Positions 41,614-50,800 of a DNA stretch of 64,000 nucleotides are shown in pieces. The notes under the pieces were generated by a model. The model worked only from the letters and a program-made list of their open reading frames with translations. It did no database searches and had not been told where the DNA came from. Location: NCBI GenBank assembly GCA_964607765.1, contig CAZSNT010000039.1, positions 1 through 64,000 on the forward strand, written 5' to 3'. This DNA comes from CAZSNT01 sp964607765 (lineage in GTDB: Bacteria > Verrucomicrobiota > Lentisphaeria > Oligosphaerales > JABHEG01). The position numbers and the translations under genes are program-made. Each line of letters begins with the position of its first letter. Position 1 is the stretch's first letter.

Positions 41614-43220
41614 TCCCGTGCTGCCTCGTTCGCGTCTGTCGGCGTGGCTTCGTAGCCGGCAGGGACCTTGATCACATCGGTGCGCTCAGCATCCTCCGGC
41701 GGCGCTGTCTGCACCACACCGTCCGACATGATCACGTTCACTGCCTCGCCATGCATCACGCCTTTGCCGCCCGCCACGACCAGGCGGTCGCCCGGCTGAA
41801 TGCCGTGGCCCACGAGCACGGCCGCGTTCTTGATCGAGATGGGCTCGAGTTCCCGCACCGTCGCCACATCTCTGCCGTCCTGGTCTTCCACCACCAGGGC
41901 GCGTGGGCCCGTGTCGGCCACTTGGATGGCGGACAGCGGAATGACGATTGCCTCCGGGTACAGCAGGTAGTCGATGATCGCGCGGCCGATCATGCCGTGC
42001 TTGAGTGCCTCCGCCGGGTTGACAGAGCGCAGCTCCACGCGAAACGTGTTGCTCAGAGGGTCCGCGGCCTGAGAGATCCGCGCAATCCGCGCGTCCAGTT
42101 CAATGCCGCTGTGGCTGCCGCCCGTCAGTTTCGGGGGGCCGGGAACAACAAGACGTGCCCGAATCGCCTGTTCGGCGCCCGGCATGGCCGCCTGGATGTA
42201 GTCCCTGATCCCGGGATTCGCAGCGTCGAGGAACGGCACGTAGCGATCGGCTACATCCACCACGGCCCGGATGTGGCTCAGGTCGTAGACACGTGCCACG
42301 GGTGCGTCGGGGGACACTATCTCGCCCTGCTCGACAAGATGCTCTTCCAACCGGCCCCCAAACGGTGCCTTCAACTCGGTCTTGGCCAGTTGGACCCGTA
42401 CCGACTGGATACCGCTTTCCGCTTCTGTTACCTGGGCTTGACTCAGCTGCAGTGCGGCTTCGGCATGCTTCAGTTGCATGCGCGTTGCTTTCACCCCGAT
42501 CGCGGCACGCTGGATGGCATCCTTGGCCTTCGCCACCGCTACTTTGGCCTGGGTGGTCTGGTTGAGGGCAGAATCGAGAGCTGAATCTGTGGCGATTTTG
42601 GCTTTCGCCAGAGGCTGGATGCGGGCGTACTCCTTATCGGCCAGGGAGGCCGTGGAGTTGACCGATTCGAGCTCGAGTTCCAGCGCGGCAGCGTCCTTCT
42701 CCGCCTTGTCCAGCGTGACTTCCATCACTGCCAGCTGGCCTTGGGCGACCTCGGCAGCGCGCACGGCCGACAGCCGCTTTGCTTCGAGTTGGGACAGCTG
42801 TGCAGTCAGTTCGTCTCGGTTCAGTACAGCGACCACCTGCCCCGATCGCACATGGCCGCCCTCCTCAACCAGCCACTTTTCCAGCCGCCCGTGAAGTTCC
42901 GAGCTGATCTCGACGGCTCGGTCTGCCTCCAGTCTGGCAGGCAGGGCCAGGGATTCACGGTGCGCCGCCGGCTTGACGCTGATCGTCTCCACGTTGGTCA
43001 GCTGCTTCCTGGCCCTTGCGGGTACGGGGGCCTGCCTGTTGCGCGCCACCGCTACCAGCACCGCCGTACCGCAGAGCAGCGCCAGGGTGGTGCCCCACGT
43101 GATGACACGCAGCGTCCGGCGTTTGAAAGGGGAGTGCGGTCCTGGCGCGGCGACCGGCGCAGCGGCGGGTGGTTTGCCACGGTGAGGACGCGGCGTGTGA
43201 TCATTGTGTTCGTTGGACAT
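41610..43220 (-). CDS. RND efflux periplasmic adaptor (HlyD/AcrA family)
   Basis: A protein of 536 residues. Start at 43220 (MSNEHNDH); the frame is open to 43331 but lacks a ribosome site there. One N-terminal membrane helix (VITWGTTLALLCGTAVLVAVA) is followed by the lipoyl-type half motifs VEISSELHGRLEKWLVEEGGHVRSG and LKAPFGGRLEEHLVEQGEIV, a long alpha-hairpin coiled coil between them, a beta-barrel and a membrane-proximal domain. It links the inner-membrane pump to an outer-membrane channel. The pump gene follows with a four-base overlap, and a tetR gene precedes it. Confidence 0.93.
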   Translation of the reverse strand: MSNEHNDHTPRPHRGKPPAAAPVAAPGPHSPFKRRTLRVITWGTTLALLCGTAVLVAVARNRQAPVPARARKQLTNVETISVKPAAHRESLALPARLEADRAVEISSELHGRLEKWLVEEGGHVRSGQVVAVLNRDELTAQLSQLEAKRLSAVRAAEVAQGQLAVMEVTLDKAEKDAAALELELESVNSTASLADKEYARIQPLAKAKIATDSALDSALNQTTQAKVAVAKAKDAIQRAAIGVKATRMQLKHAEAALQLSQAQVTEAESGIQSVRVQLAKTELKAPFGGRLEEHLVEQGEIVSPDAPVARVYDLSHIRAVVDVADRYVPFLDAANPGIRDYIQAAMPGAEQAIRARLVVPGPPKLTGGSHSGIELDARIARISQAADPLSNTFRVELRSVNPAEALKHGMIGRAIIDYLLYPEAIVIPLSAIQVADTGPRALVVEDQDGRDVATVRELEPISIKNAAVLVGHGIQPGDRLVVAGGKGVMHGEAVNVIMSDGVVQTAPPEDAERTDVIKVPAGYEATPTDANEAARE

Positions 43221-43278
43221 CGGTTGCCTCGCAGTGGTGTTGACACGGCCGGGCAGTTCGGTCGTGTTCTCGCGGCGG

Positions 43279-43941
43279 CTATTCCTCCGGGGCTCTGTCT
43301 CGCGGATGCGGCTGCGTGGCTTCCGTGCCACGTGCCGCCCGCATGCCGCCCGCAGCGAAAGCGACCATCCGGTCGATCAGGGCTGCGGTGTCGGTGACGT
43401 CGCAAAGCCCCTCCGTGAGGAATTTCAGGCGCGTGCCGGCCATGAGCGTATGTACGAGCATGCCGACGACGAATTCCAGGCGCCAGTACAGATCACGGCG
43501 CGGCAGATCAGGGAGCGCGGCGGCCAGGGCCCCGCGCACCCGGAGAAGGACAGGCGCAAACTGCTCCGCCAGCACTTGCGGCAGGGCCTCGACCGGTTCG
43601 GAATACAGCCGCCCAATGAGGCGCAGAAACGGTTCATTGGTCAGCGTGAAGACCGGCGCGATGAACGCGTGCAGCACCCGTTCCAGACGGATCGCCGCGC
43701 CTCCGGTCTCGCTCTCGTAACGGTCAAGCAGGTGGAGTCGTGCTTCATTGATGGGCGTCATGCGTTGTACTACCACTTCGCACAGCAGCGCTTCTTTGGT
43801 GCCGAAGTGGTAGTTGACCGCGGCGAGATTGACTCCGGCAGACCGCGTGATCGCGCGCATTGAGGTGGCGGCATAGCCGCGTTCCGCGAAGAGCAGCTCC
43901 GCGGCGCTCAGTATCTGTTCCCTGGTGTCTGCTCTCGGCAT
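43279..43941 (-). CDS. TetR/AcrR-family transcriptional regulator
   Basis: A protein of 220 residues. The N-terminal helix-turn-helix is canonical: TREQILSAAELLFAERGYAATSMRAITRSAGVNLAAVNYHFGTKEAL (residues about 6-52). The C-terminal domain resembles CerR-type TetR regulators. It is the first gene of the tetR-adaptor-pump operon, 58 bp upstream of the adaptor, so it is probably an autoregulatory repressor that releases the pump when a ligand binds. Confidence 0.93.
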   Translation of the reverse strand: MPRADTREQILSAAELLFAERGYAATSMRAITRSAGVNLAAVNYHFGTKEALLCEVVVQRMTPINEARLHLLDRYESETGGAAIRLERVLHAFIAPVFTLTNEPFLRLIGRLYSEPVEALPQVLAEQFAPVLLRVRGALAAALPDLPRRDLYWRLEFVVGMLVHTLMAGTRLKFLTEGLCDVTDTAALIDRMVAFAAGGMRAARGTEATQPHPRDRAPEE

Positions 43942-44074
43942 GCGCCTCTTTCTCGTTCAGAACGACTGTTTCAGTCATACGTTCGTTTCAATAGCGCCGG
44001 ATGTCAAGCCGAGGCGCGGGGGATAGACGGGTGATCCAGACGAGGCACGGAAGCACGGGGCCGCAGAGAAAGCG

Positions 44075-44105
44075 AACGCCCGCGCACGATCATCGTGCGC
44101 GGGCG
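44075..44105 (-). terminator. Perfect 15-bp hairpin terminator between small membrane protein gene and tetR
   Basis: ACGCCCGCGCACGAT and its exact inverse flank a single C at 44090, giving a 15-bp perfect GC-rich stem with almost no loop spacing. It lies 29 bases after the stop codon of the small membrane protein gene at 44134. A weak T/C-rich tract (TTCGCTTTCTCT) follows on the minus strand. It probably separates that gene from tetR and could also act on the plus strand. Confidence 0.75.
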
Positions 44106-44133
44106 TCAACAGAAGTCAGTGCTTTGCTTGCGG

Positions 44134-44490
44134 CTACTCGGTAGCGGCCGGAGCGGGCGCCGGGGGTGCCTCGTCCATGACCGGCTCACCCTCGGGCCCC
44201 CGCATCTCAATCTCTTCGATGTACATCGGGTTGATCCGGAAGGAATGCGTCAGATTGCCATCCTTGTCGGTCAGCTGGAATTCATCGAGGGACCTTCTGC
44301 TCGCCATGGTGATCATGGTCTGCATGTTCTGCGACAGCGTCTCGATCTTGCCATTTATGCTATAGAGGATGTTGATCATGAAAATGGCCATGATCCAGAT
44401 CACGATGCTGGAGAAGATGATTGCCAGCCGGAGAGATCTGTTGGCATCGTCTGCCACGGTTGTCGGAGCCTGCGTTTCCTGGTCTGCCAT
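44134..44490 (-). CDS. Small single-pass membrane protein of unknown function
   Basis: A protein of 118 residues. The start at 44490 follows GGGAGG; an upstream ATG at 44520 lacks a site. One membrane helix (LAIIFSSIVIWIMAIFMINILY, residues about 20-42) is followed by a short helical region (INGKIETLSQNMQTMITMAS), a GNLTHSF strand and a Pro/Ala-rich tail. A sigma-70 promoter lies about 105 bp upstream and a strong hairpin downstream, so it is a monocistronic gene. I recognise no family. Confidence 0.7.
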   Translation of the reverse strand: MADQETQAPTTVADDANRSLRLAIIFSSIVIWIMAIFMINILYSINGKIETLSQNMQTMITMASRRSLDEFQLTDKDGNLTHSFRINPMYIEEIEMRGPEGEPVMDEAPPAPAPAATE

Positions 44491-44595
44491 GTGCCTGCCT
44501 CCCTTGGGATGAGCATTCAATAACCTACTGCCATAACACCCGAAGCCGGATCCTCCCGGAATCCGCCCGCCTACTGGAGCCTACGCTCCGCTAAT

Positions 44596-44624
44596 AGAGT
44601 ACCAAAGGTAAGGACCGTTGTCAA
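44596..44624 (-). promoter_or_regulatory. Sigma-70 promoter of the small membrane protein gene
   Basis: On the minus strand TTGACA (44624-44619) and TACTCT (44601-44596) are separated by 17 bases. The -35 box is perfect and the spacing ideal; the -10 matches TATAAT at three positions. The expected start near 44589 gives a leader of about 100 bases. Confidence 0.65.
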
Positions 44625-44714
44625 GCGTCCTGTCGACAATGGCAAGGCTGCCGTCTGTGTGGCACCGCTCTCGCCCCGGGGCGAACATGCCCGTTCGCAG
44701 GGGTATGGTATGCG

Positions 44715-45584
44715 GTGATTGATCTACACACGCACAGCACATGCTCGGACGGCACGGTGAGCCCTTCGCAACTGGTGCGGCGGGCCGCTGAGCTTCCCCT
44801 CACCGCGGTGGCCCTGACCGATCACGACACCGTGACCGGTGTGCCGGAGTTCCTGAGCGCAGCGCGCGGATCTTCCGTGCAGGCTGTTCCCGGTGTTGAG
44901 GTGGGGTGCAGTTGGTACGGCGGCAGTCTGCACATCCTTGGGTTGTTCATCGACGTTGACGATGTGCAGCTGAACGCGTTGTTGAGCAGAGTGCGTGAGG
45001 CCCGAGGGCGCCGGAACCGGCACATTGTGGAGCGTCTGCAGGAACTGGGATTCGGCATCGACTGGGACGATGTTCTGGCCCAGGCGGTCGGCGAGAGCGT
45101 GGGGCGCCCACACATCGCCGGGGCATTGGTCAAACGGGGAGTATGCGGTTCGATCAAAGAGGTCTTCAGCCGTCTTCTCGGCGAGGGCAAGCCGGCTTGC
45201 GTCCGTCGCTTCATGCCGCTGCCTGCGGAGACAATCGGGGCCGTTCACGCCGCGGGGGGTGTGGCGGTGTGGGCGCATCCTGTAGGGTTGCGCCAGCGCA
45301 CTCCGAGCAACCTGCGGCGGATCGCTCGCCACCTGAAGGGCGTCGGGGTCGATGCGATGGAGGGATACTACTCCGAGTACAGCGCCGAGCAGCAGCGCAC
45401 GGTTCACAGCGTGGCACGGGAGTTGGGGTTGCTCATCAGCGGCGGGTCCGACTACCACGGCGAGACGCTGCCCGGCATTTCGTTGGGACGGGGACATGGG
45501 AACCTGGCTGTCCCGGACGACTGTCTCGTACCGCTTGCCGCTCGCGCAGCGCATTGGCGCGCCGCCCGTCGCCGCCGGGCGTGA
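44715..45584 (+). CDS. PHP-domain metal-dependent phosphoesterase (TrpH/RNase AM-like)
   Basis: A protein of 289 residues with a GTG start. The PHP metal-binding set is complete: DLHTHSTCSDGTVSP, ALTDHDTVTG, PGVEVGC, LHILG, VWAHPVG and SGGSDYHGE near the C terminus. This order matches YciV/TrpH proteins, which hydrolyse nucleotide 3'-5' phosphodiester bonds (RNase AM activity, or 3',5'-bisnucleotide phosphatase). It stands alone, converging with the EfpL gene 38 bp downstream. The exact substrate is not shown by sequence. Confidence 0.9.
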   Translation: MIDLHTHSTCSDGTVSPSQLVRRAAELPLTAVALTDHDTVTGVPEFLSAARGSSVQAVPGVEVGCSWYGGSLHILGLFIDVDDVQLNALLSRVREARGRRNRHIVERLQELGFGIDWDDVLAQAVGESVGRPHIAGALVKRGVCGSIKEVFSRLLGEGKPACVRRFMPLPAETIGAVHAAGGVAVWAHPVGLRQRTPSNLRRIARHLKGVGVDAMEGYYSEYSAEQQRTVHSVARELGLLISGGSDYHGETLPGISLGRGHGNLAVPDDCLVPLAARAAHWRAARRRRA

Positions 45585-45622
45585 GCACCGCATGCATGCG
45601 CCGAGGACCGTCCGGTGCGTAC

Positions 45623-46189
45623 CTACGCCCTACCCACAAAGCGTCCTGTCTCCGTCTCGACTTTGATCTGCGTATCCTCGCTCAGGTGTTCCGGGACTTG
45701 GACTGTGAGTCCCGTATTCGTCACGGCAGGTTTGGTTCGGGCTGTTGCTGACGAGCCCTTCATCGCCGGTGGGCACTCCGCGATCCGCAACGTCACCGTG
45801 GCCGGCAGCCTGACTCCCACAGCTCTGCCTTCCAGCAGTAGCAGGAAGATGCCTTCCAGATCCTCAACGAGGTACGGCAGTTCCGCCTCGAGTTCCGCGC
45901 TCTGCAGTTCGTACTGTTCGTAGGTCTCCAGGTCCATGAACACGCAGGCCGGGCCGTTCTGGTAGAGAAACTGTACGCTCCTGGACTGGAAATCGGGCTC
46001 AGGAAAGCTGTCTTCCCCCCGACAGCTCAGGTCCGTCTTGCTCTTGGTGAGCAGGTTGCGCGCACGGATTTTGTACAGAGTCGATGCCCCTCGTGCAGAA
46101 GGGGTCTGCTTCACGACATTCTCGACAATGTGCGGCGCGTTGTGTACGCTGAACACCCTTCCCGCTTTCAACTCGTTTGCTGTTACCAT
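45623..46189 (-). CDS. efpL: Elongation factor P-like protein EfpL (YeiP)
   Basis: A protein of 188 residues made of three beta-barrel domains. The tip loop of domain I reads TPSARGASTLYKIR, with Arg where canonical EF-P carries its modified Lys or rhamnosylated Arg in a PGKGGA-like context. The whole pattern (GSSATARTKPAVTNTGLTVQVPEHLSE) matches YeiP/EfpL, which helps ribosomes stalled at proline-rich and some other motifs and acts unmodified. The start at 46189 (MVTANELK) is an ATG; the upstream frame start at 46201 is TTG. It diverges from a solute-binding protein gene. Confidence 0.9.
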   Translation of the reverse strand: MVTANELKAGRVFSVHNAPHIVENVVKQTPSARGASTLYKIRARNLLTKSKTDLSCRGEDSFPEPDFQSRSVQFLYQNGPACVFMDLETYEQYELQSAELEAELPYLVEDLEGIFLLLLEGRAVGVRLPATVTLRIAECPPAMKGSSATARTKPAVTNTGLTVQVPEHLSEDTQIKVETETGRFVGRA

Positions 46190-46338
46190 TGAGTCTTCCA
46201 AAGTCCCTGTTGCTGTGCTCGATTCTGCGTCCCGGCCGCCAACTATACCGCAGGATTTCCGGATATCGATACTCTGACGTCCCGGTCCGTGCTTGAGCCC
46301 ACCAGCCCGCTACGCGCAGTGTAAGGCCCGACCGGTAG

Positions 46339-46367
46339 TTGCACGTGGCTGCGGCCAAGGGTATATT
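46339..46367 (+). promoter_or_regulatory. Sigma-70-like promoter of the binding protein / sensor kinase operon
   Basis: TTGCAC (46339-46344) and TATATT (46362-46367) are spaced by exactly 17 bases. The -10 matches five of six, the -35 three of six. A start near 46374 gives an 88-base leader to the ATG at 46462, which agrees with the ribosome-site-based start. Confidence 0.6.
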
Positions 46368-46461
46368 TAGCACACCGGTCCGTCCGGATGAAGGGGTCGG
46401 CTGCGCCAGTGGGAACGCGGCCGGCGGAACGGTACAGAGGACTCCAGGAGGCACGTTCGCC

Positions 46462-47817
46462 ATGGTTGAACCACCTGCTGATAGTGTTGTGCGCCCAGGC
46501 GGGGCGGCGTTAGGCGTTCCTGAGTCGGGGAGGGGAGGGGAGCAGGCGCCTGGGGGGCGCGTTCGGTCCGCCATTGTGGTCGTCGTGGCGGTGGCTCTCA
46601 CTGCTGTCGTCGCGCTGCTTGCCACCCGCCGGGACGCGGGCGAGCCGATACGCGTGGGCGTGCTGCACTCGCTCACTGGCACGATGGCGATCAGCGAGAA
46701 GTCCGTGGTAGACGCGACACTCATGGCTGTCGCCGAGTTGAATGAGAGCGGGGGAGTGCTGGGCAGACAGGTGGTCCCACTTGTTGTGGACGGTCGTTCG
46801 GATTGGCCCACGTTCGCCCGGGAAGCGGAACGGCTCATCACCCGAGAGCGCGTGAGCGCGGTGTTCGGTTGCTGGACGTCTGCAAGCCGCAAGACCGTCA
46901 AGCCGGTCTTCGAACGCTACAACCACCTGCTGTTCTACCCCGTCCAATACGAAGGTCTGGAGCAGTCGCCCAATATCATCTACACGGGCGCCGCGCCCAA
47001 CCAGCAGATTATCCCTGCCGTGAAGTGGTGCTTCGACAATTTGGGGCTCCGGTTCTTCCTGATCGGTTCGGACTACGTGTTCCCGCGTACGGCCAACGCA
47101 GTCATCCGCGACCAGATCACAGCGCTGCGGGGTGAGGTGGTGGGTGAGGAGTATGTTCTGCTGGGCGCCACGGACCTGGACGCCGCCGTGGCACAGATTG
47201 TGCAGGCGCAGCCCGACGTCATCCTCAACACAATCAACGGTGACAGCAATGTTGCCTTCTTCAAAGCCCTGCGCAAAGCCGGCATCACTCCCGAGACCAT
47301 TCCGACCATGTCGTTCAGCCTCGCTGAAGATGAACTGCGTACCTTGGGTGCGGAGTATATGGTGGGCGACTACGCGTGCTGGAACTACTTCCAGAGCCTG
47401 CCGTCTTCGGTCAATCGCAGGTTTGTGACCCGGTTTCAGACCATGTACGGGGAGGAACGCGTGACGGATGATCCCATGGAAGCGGCCTATTTCGGCGTCC
47501 ACCTTTGGGCCTTGGCAGTGGCGGAAGCGGGCACGGACGATACGGATGCCGTTCGCGCGGCTCTGGCCGGGCAGAGCATGGAAGCGCCCGAGGGCGTCGT
47601 GTTCATTGACGGTGAGACTCAGCATACCTGGAAAGCCGTGAGGATCGGTCGGATCAGAGGCGATGGTCAGTTTGACGTGGTCTGGTCTTCGAGCAACCCG
47701 ATTCGGCCCATGCCCTATCCCGTTTACCGCTCCAAAGCGCAGTGGCACGCATTTCTGGACGATTTGTTCGAGCGCTGGGATCGGAGCTGGGCGAATCCGG
47801 GGACGCCGCAGAACTAG
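46462..47817 (+). CDS. Urea/amide-type ABC substrate-binding protein (UrtA/FmdD-like), probably a sensory ligand-binding partner
   Basis: A protein of 451 residues. The start at 46462 follows AGGAGG. A Gly/Pro-rich leader and membrane helix (AIVVVVAVALTAVVALLA) precede the mature protein, which would be membrane-anchored. The type I periplasmic-binding fold shows IRVGVLHSLTGTMAISEKSVVDAT, VFGCWTSASRKTVKPVFE, LLFYPVQYEGLEQSPNI and FALI-like strands, matching the urea and short-chain amide binding group. No ABC permease or ATPase follows; instead a giant hybrid histidine kinase starts 19 bp downstream. It is therefore more likely a signal receptor than part of a transporter. Confidence 0.85.
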   Translation: MVEPPADSVVRPGGAALGVPESGRGGEQAPGGRVRSAIVVVVAVALTAVVALLATRRDAGEPIRVGVLHSLTGTMAISEKSVVDATLMAVAELNESGGVLGRQVVPLVVDGRSDWPTFAREAERLITRERVSAVFGCWTSASRKTVKPVFERYNHLLFYPVQYEGLEQSPNIIYTGAAPNQQIIPAVKWCFDNLGLRFFLIGSDYVFPRTANAVIRDQITALRGEVVGEEYVLLGATDLDAAVAQIVQAQPDVILNTINGDSNVAFFKALRKAGITPETIPTMSFSLAEDELRTLGAEYMVGDYACWNYFQSLPSSVNRRFVTRFQTMYGEERVTDDPMEAAYFGVHLWALAVAEAGTDDTDAVRAALAGQSMEAPEGVVFIDGETQHTWKAVRIGRIRGDGQFDVVWSSSNPIRPMPYPVYRSKAQWHAFLDDLFERWDRSWANPGTPQN

Positions 47818-47835
47818 CCCAGAAAGGCGACCACC

Positions 47836-50800
47836 ATGCCCTTCTCCCCTCTCGTGAAACCGGGAATCGCCAGTCGGCTGTTTCGCTGGTTTCTCTCATT
47901 GAGCCTGATCCCGCTTTTCGTGGCCATTCTGACAGGCTTTCTCTCCTTCCGCAAGACCCTTCGGGAGAAGGGAATGAACCACTTGGCTTCGGTGGCCAAA
48001 CACAAGGCCAGTCAGATCGAGACGTATGCGCTGGAGCGCACACGGGATGTTTCGACCCTGGCCCAGGATCCCACCGTAGTCGCGGGACTGCAGGCACTGC
48101 GTCAGGCTTTCCGTGACCACGGGGTCGGCTCCCCTGCCTATGCCGCTGCCGATAATCGGTACCGGCCTTTCCTGGCCGAGTACCGCCGTTCGACGGGATA
48201 CGATGATCTGTTCCTCATTTCGCATGCCGGGGACATTGTGTTCAGCGTCAGTCGTGAAGAGGATTTCGGTACGAACCTGCGCTCCGGCATCTACCGTGAG
48301 TCGACGCTCGCCAGTGTCTTTGACCGGGCCTGTACACTGATGGAAACGGAAGTTTCGGACTTTGAGTTCTACTCGCCCAGCAACGAACCGGCAGCATTCA
48401 TCGCCGCGCCCGTCTTCGAAGAGGGCGTTGTGGCGGGCGCCGTTGCCCTGCAAATGAGCAACGATGAGTTGTTCAGGGTGGTTACCGACTACACGGGGTT
48501 GGGAAAGACGGGCGAGGTGGTTGCCGCGACACGCCAAGGGAATGAAGCGGTCTTTGTCGCGCCGCTCAGACATGAGCCGCACGCCGCGTTCCGGCGCCGG
48601 ACCGCGCTCGGCGCCGACGCGGGCCTGGCCATCCAGGCTGCTGTCCGCGGCCAGCGCGGCGCCGATCTGACCACGGACTACAGGGGGGAGCCGGTGATCG
48701 CATCCTGGCGTTATCTGCCGTCGCTGCGCTGGGGGCTGGTTGTCAAGATGGATCAGGCCGAGGCATTTGCTGCCAGTCGGGCACTGCGGACCCGGGCTCT
48801 GCTGCTGGGCCTGGCCACCGCGCTGTTCGTGGTCGTTGCCGCCGTCATGGAATCCAAATCGATCTCGCGGCCGATCATCGCGCTGCATCGTGGCACGGAA
48901 GCGATCGGCGCGGGCGATCTCACGCTGCGCGTCGGCACTGAGGCGCAGGACGAGATTGGACAGCTGTCCCGGGCGTTTGACCGCATGGTAGCCAACCTGG
49001 GCCGCATCACGGCTTCGCGCGATGAGCTGAATCGTGAGATGGAAGAACGGCGGCGGGCTGAAGAGGAGTTGCGACGGTCGAATGAGGATCTGGCCAAGTC
49101 GCAGGTCGAACTGAAGGCGGCCAAAGAAGCCGCAGAAGCCGCGAGCCGCGCAAAGAGCGAGTTCCTCGCCAACATGAGCCACGAGATCCGTACCCCGATG
49201 AACGCCATCATCGGCATGACCGAGCTGGCTCTCAGCACGGACCTGAACCACGAACAGCGTGAGTTCCTCAGTATGGTCGACAATGCAGCCAACGCGCTGC
49301 TCCACGTGCTCAACGACATCCTCGATTTCTCCAAAATCGAGGCCGGCCACATGGAACTCGAACACGTGCCGTTTCAGCTGCGCGACAGCCTGGGCGACAT
49401 CCTGCACGCGTTGAGTGTCCGGGCCACGGAGAAGGACCTCGAGCTGGCCTGTCACATCCACCCCGACGTGCCCGACGCCGTTGTGGGTGACCCCGGGCGG
49501 CTGCGGCAGATCCTGGTCAACCTGGTGGGGAACGCTGTCAAGTTCACCGAAAAGGGGGAGATCGTCGTCGAAGTGGAGACGCTGACGGCCAGTGGGTCGG
49601 AGGCCGAACTGCAGTTCATGGTCCGGGACACGGGGATCGGGATCCCCGCCGAGAAAAGGAAGCTCATTTTCGAGTCGTTTCGGCAGGCTGATTCCTCCAT
49701 GTCGCGGCGGTACGGCGGCACCGGATTGGGCCTGGCCATATCCGGGCAACTCGTCGGACTCATGGCGGGCCGGATCTGGGTGGAGAGCACGCCGGGGAAA
49801 GGGAGCCGTTTCTACTTCACTGCGCGTTTCCCGCTGCACGCCGGGAAGAAGACAAGCGTCTCCGACGGCATTTCCGGGCTGCGTGTGCTGGTGGTCGATG
49901 ACAACGAGACCAACCGACGCATTTTGGATGAAATGCTGCGGAACTGGAGGATGCACCCGGTGCAGGCGGACAGCGGCGCTTCCGCTCTCGCCGCACTGTG
50001 GCAGGCGCACGGTGAAGGCAAGCGCTTCGACCTCATGCTGCTGGACGTCATGATGCCCGGCATGACCGGTCCACAGCTCGTGGAGAACATCCGGCAAACA
50101 GCCGAGTTGTCTGACCTGCGCGTCATTATACTGTCCTCGGCAGGTCGTCCGGTTCTGCGCGCGGAGCAGCAGCGGCTGGCCATATCACGATGCTTGGCCA
50201 AACCGATCAAACAGTCCGATTTGCTCGATGCCGTACATGACGCCTTGGGTGAGAAGCGTATGGCGCACGCTGCCGAACTGCCGGACCACGCCGTGCTGAC
50301 CGCGACCCCCGAGCGCAAGCTGCGCGTGTTGGTTGCAGAGGATCGTATTGCGAACCGCAGGCTGGTCCAGACGATCCTGACCAAGCGCGGGCATGAGCCC
50401 GTATTGGTCGAGAATGGGCGGCTTGCGGTGGAGCGAGTGGCGGCGGAGACATTCGACGCGATCCTGATGGACATCCAAATGCCCGAGATGGACGGGCTGG
50501 AGGCTGCCGCCGCCATTCGCGAGTCAGAGCGAGGAACCGATCGACACGTACCGATCATCGCCATGACTGCCCATGCGATGAAAGGCGACCGGGAACGCTG
50601 CATTGAGGCGGGCATGGATGCTTACGTGTCCAAACCTATCCGGCGCAGCGAGGCCTTGGCCGTGCTCGAGGAGACAGCGGGCGGCGGAATGACGGCATCG
50701 CAGCAGGAATCCGCACCGGAATCAGCGTCGGACTGCTTCGACGCCGACGCGTTCCTGGAGAATATCGACAATGACCCGGAGCTTGGCGCGGAGCTGCTGC

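Noticed and set aside
46462..47817. Part of a urea ABC transporter operon
   Set aside because: No permease or ATPase genes of the Urt type lie on either side; the neighbour is a histidine kinase.
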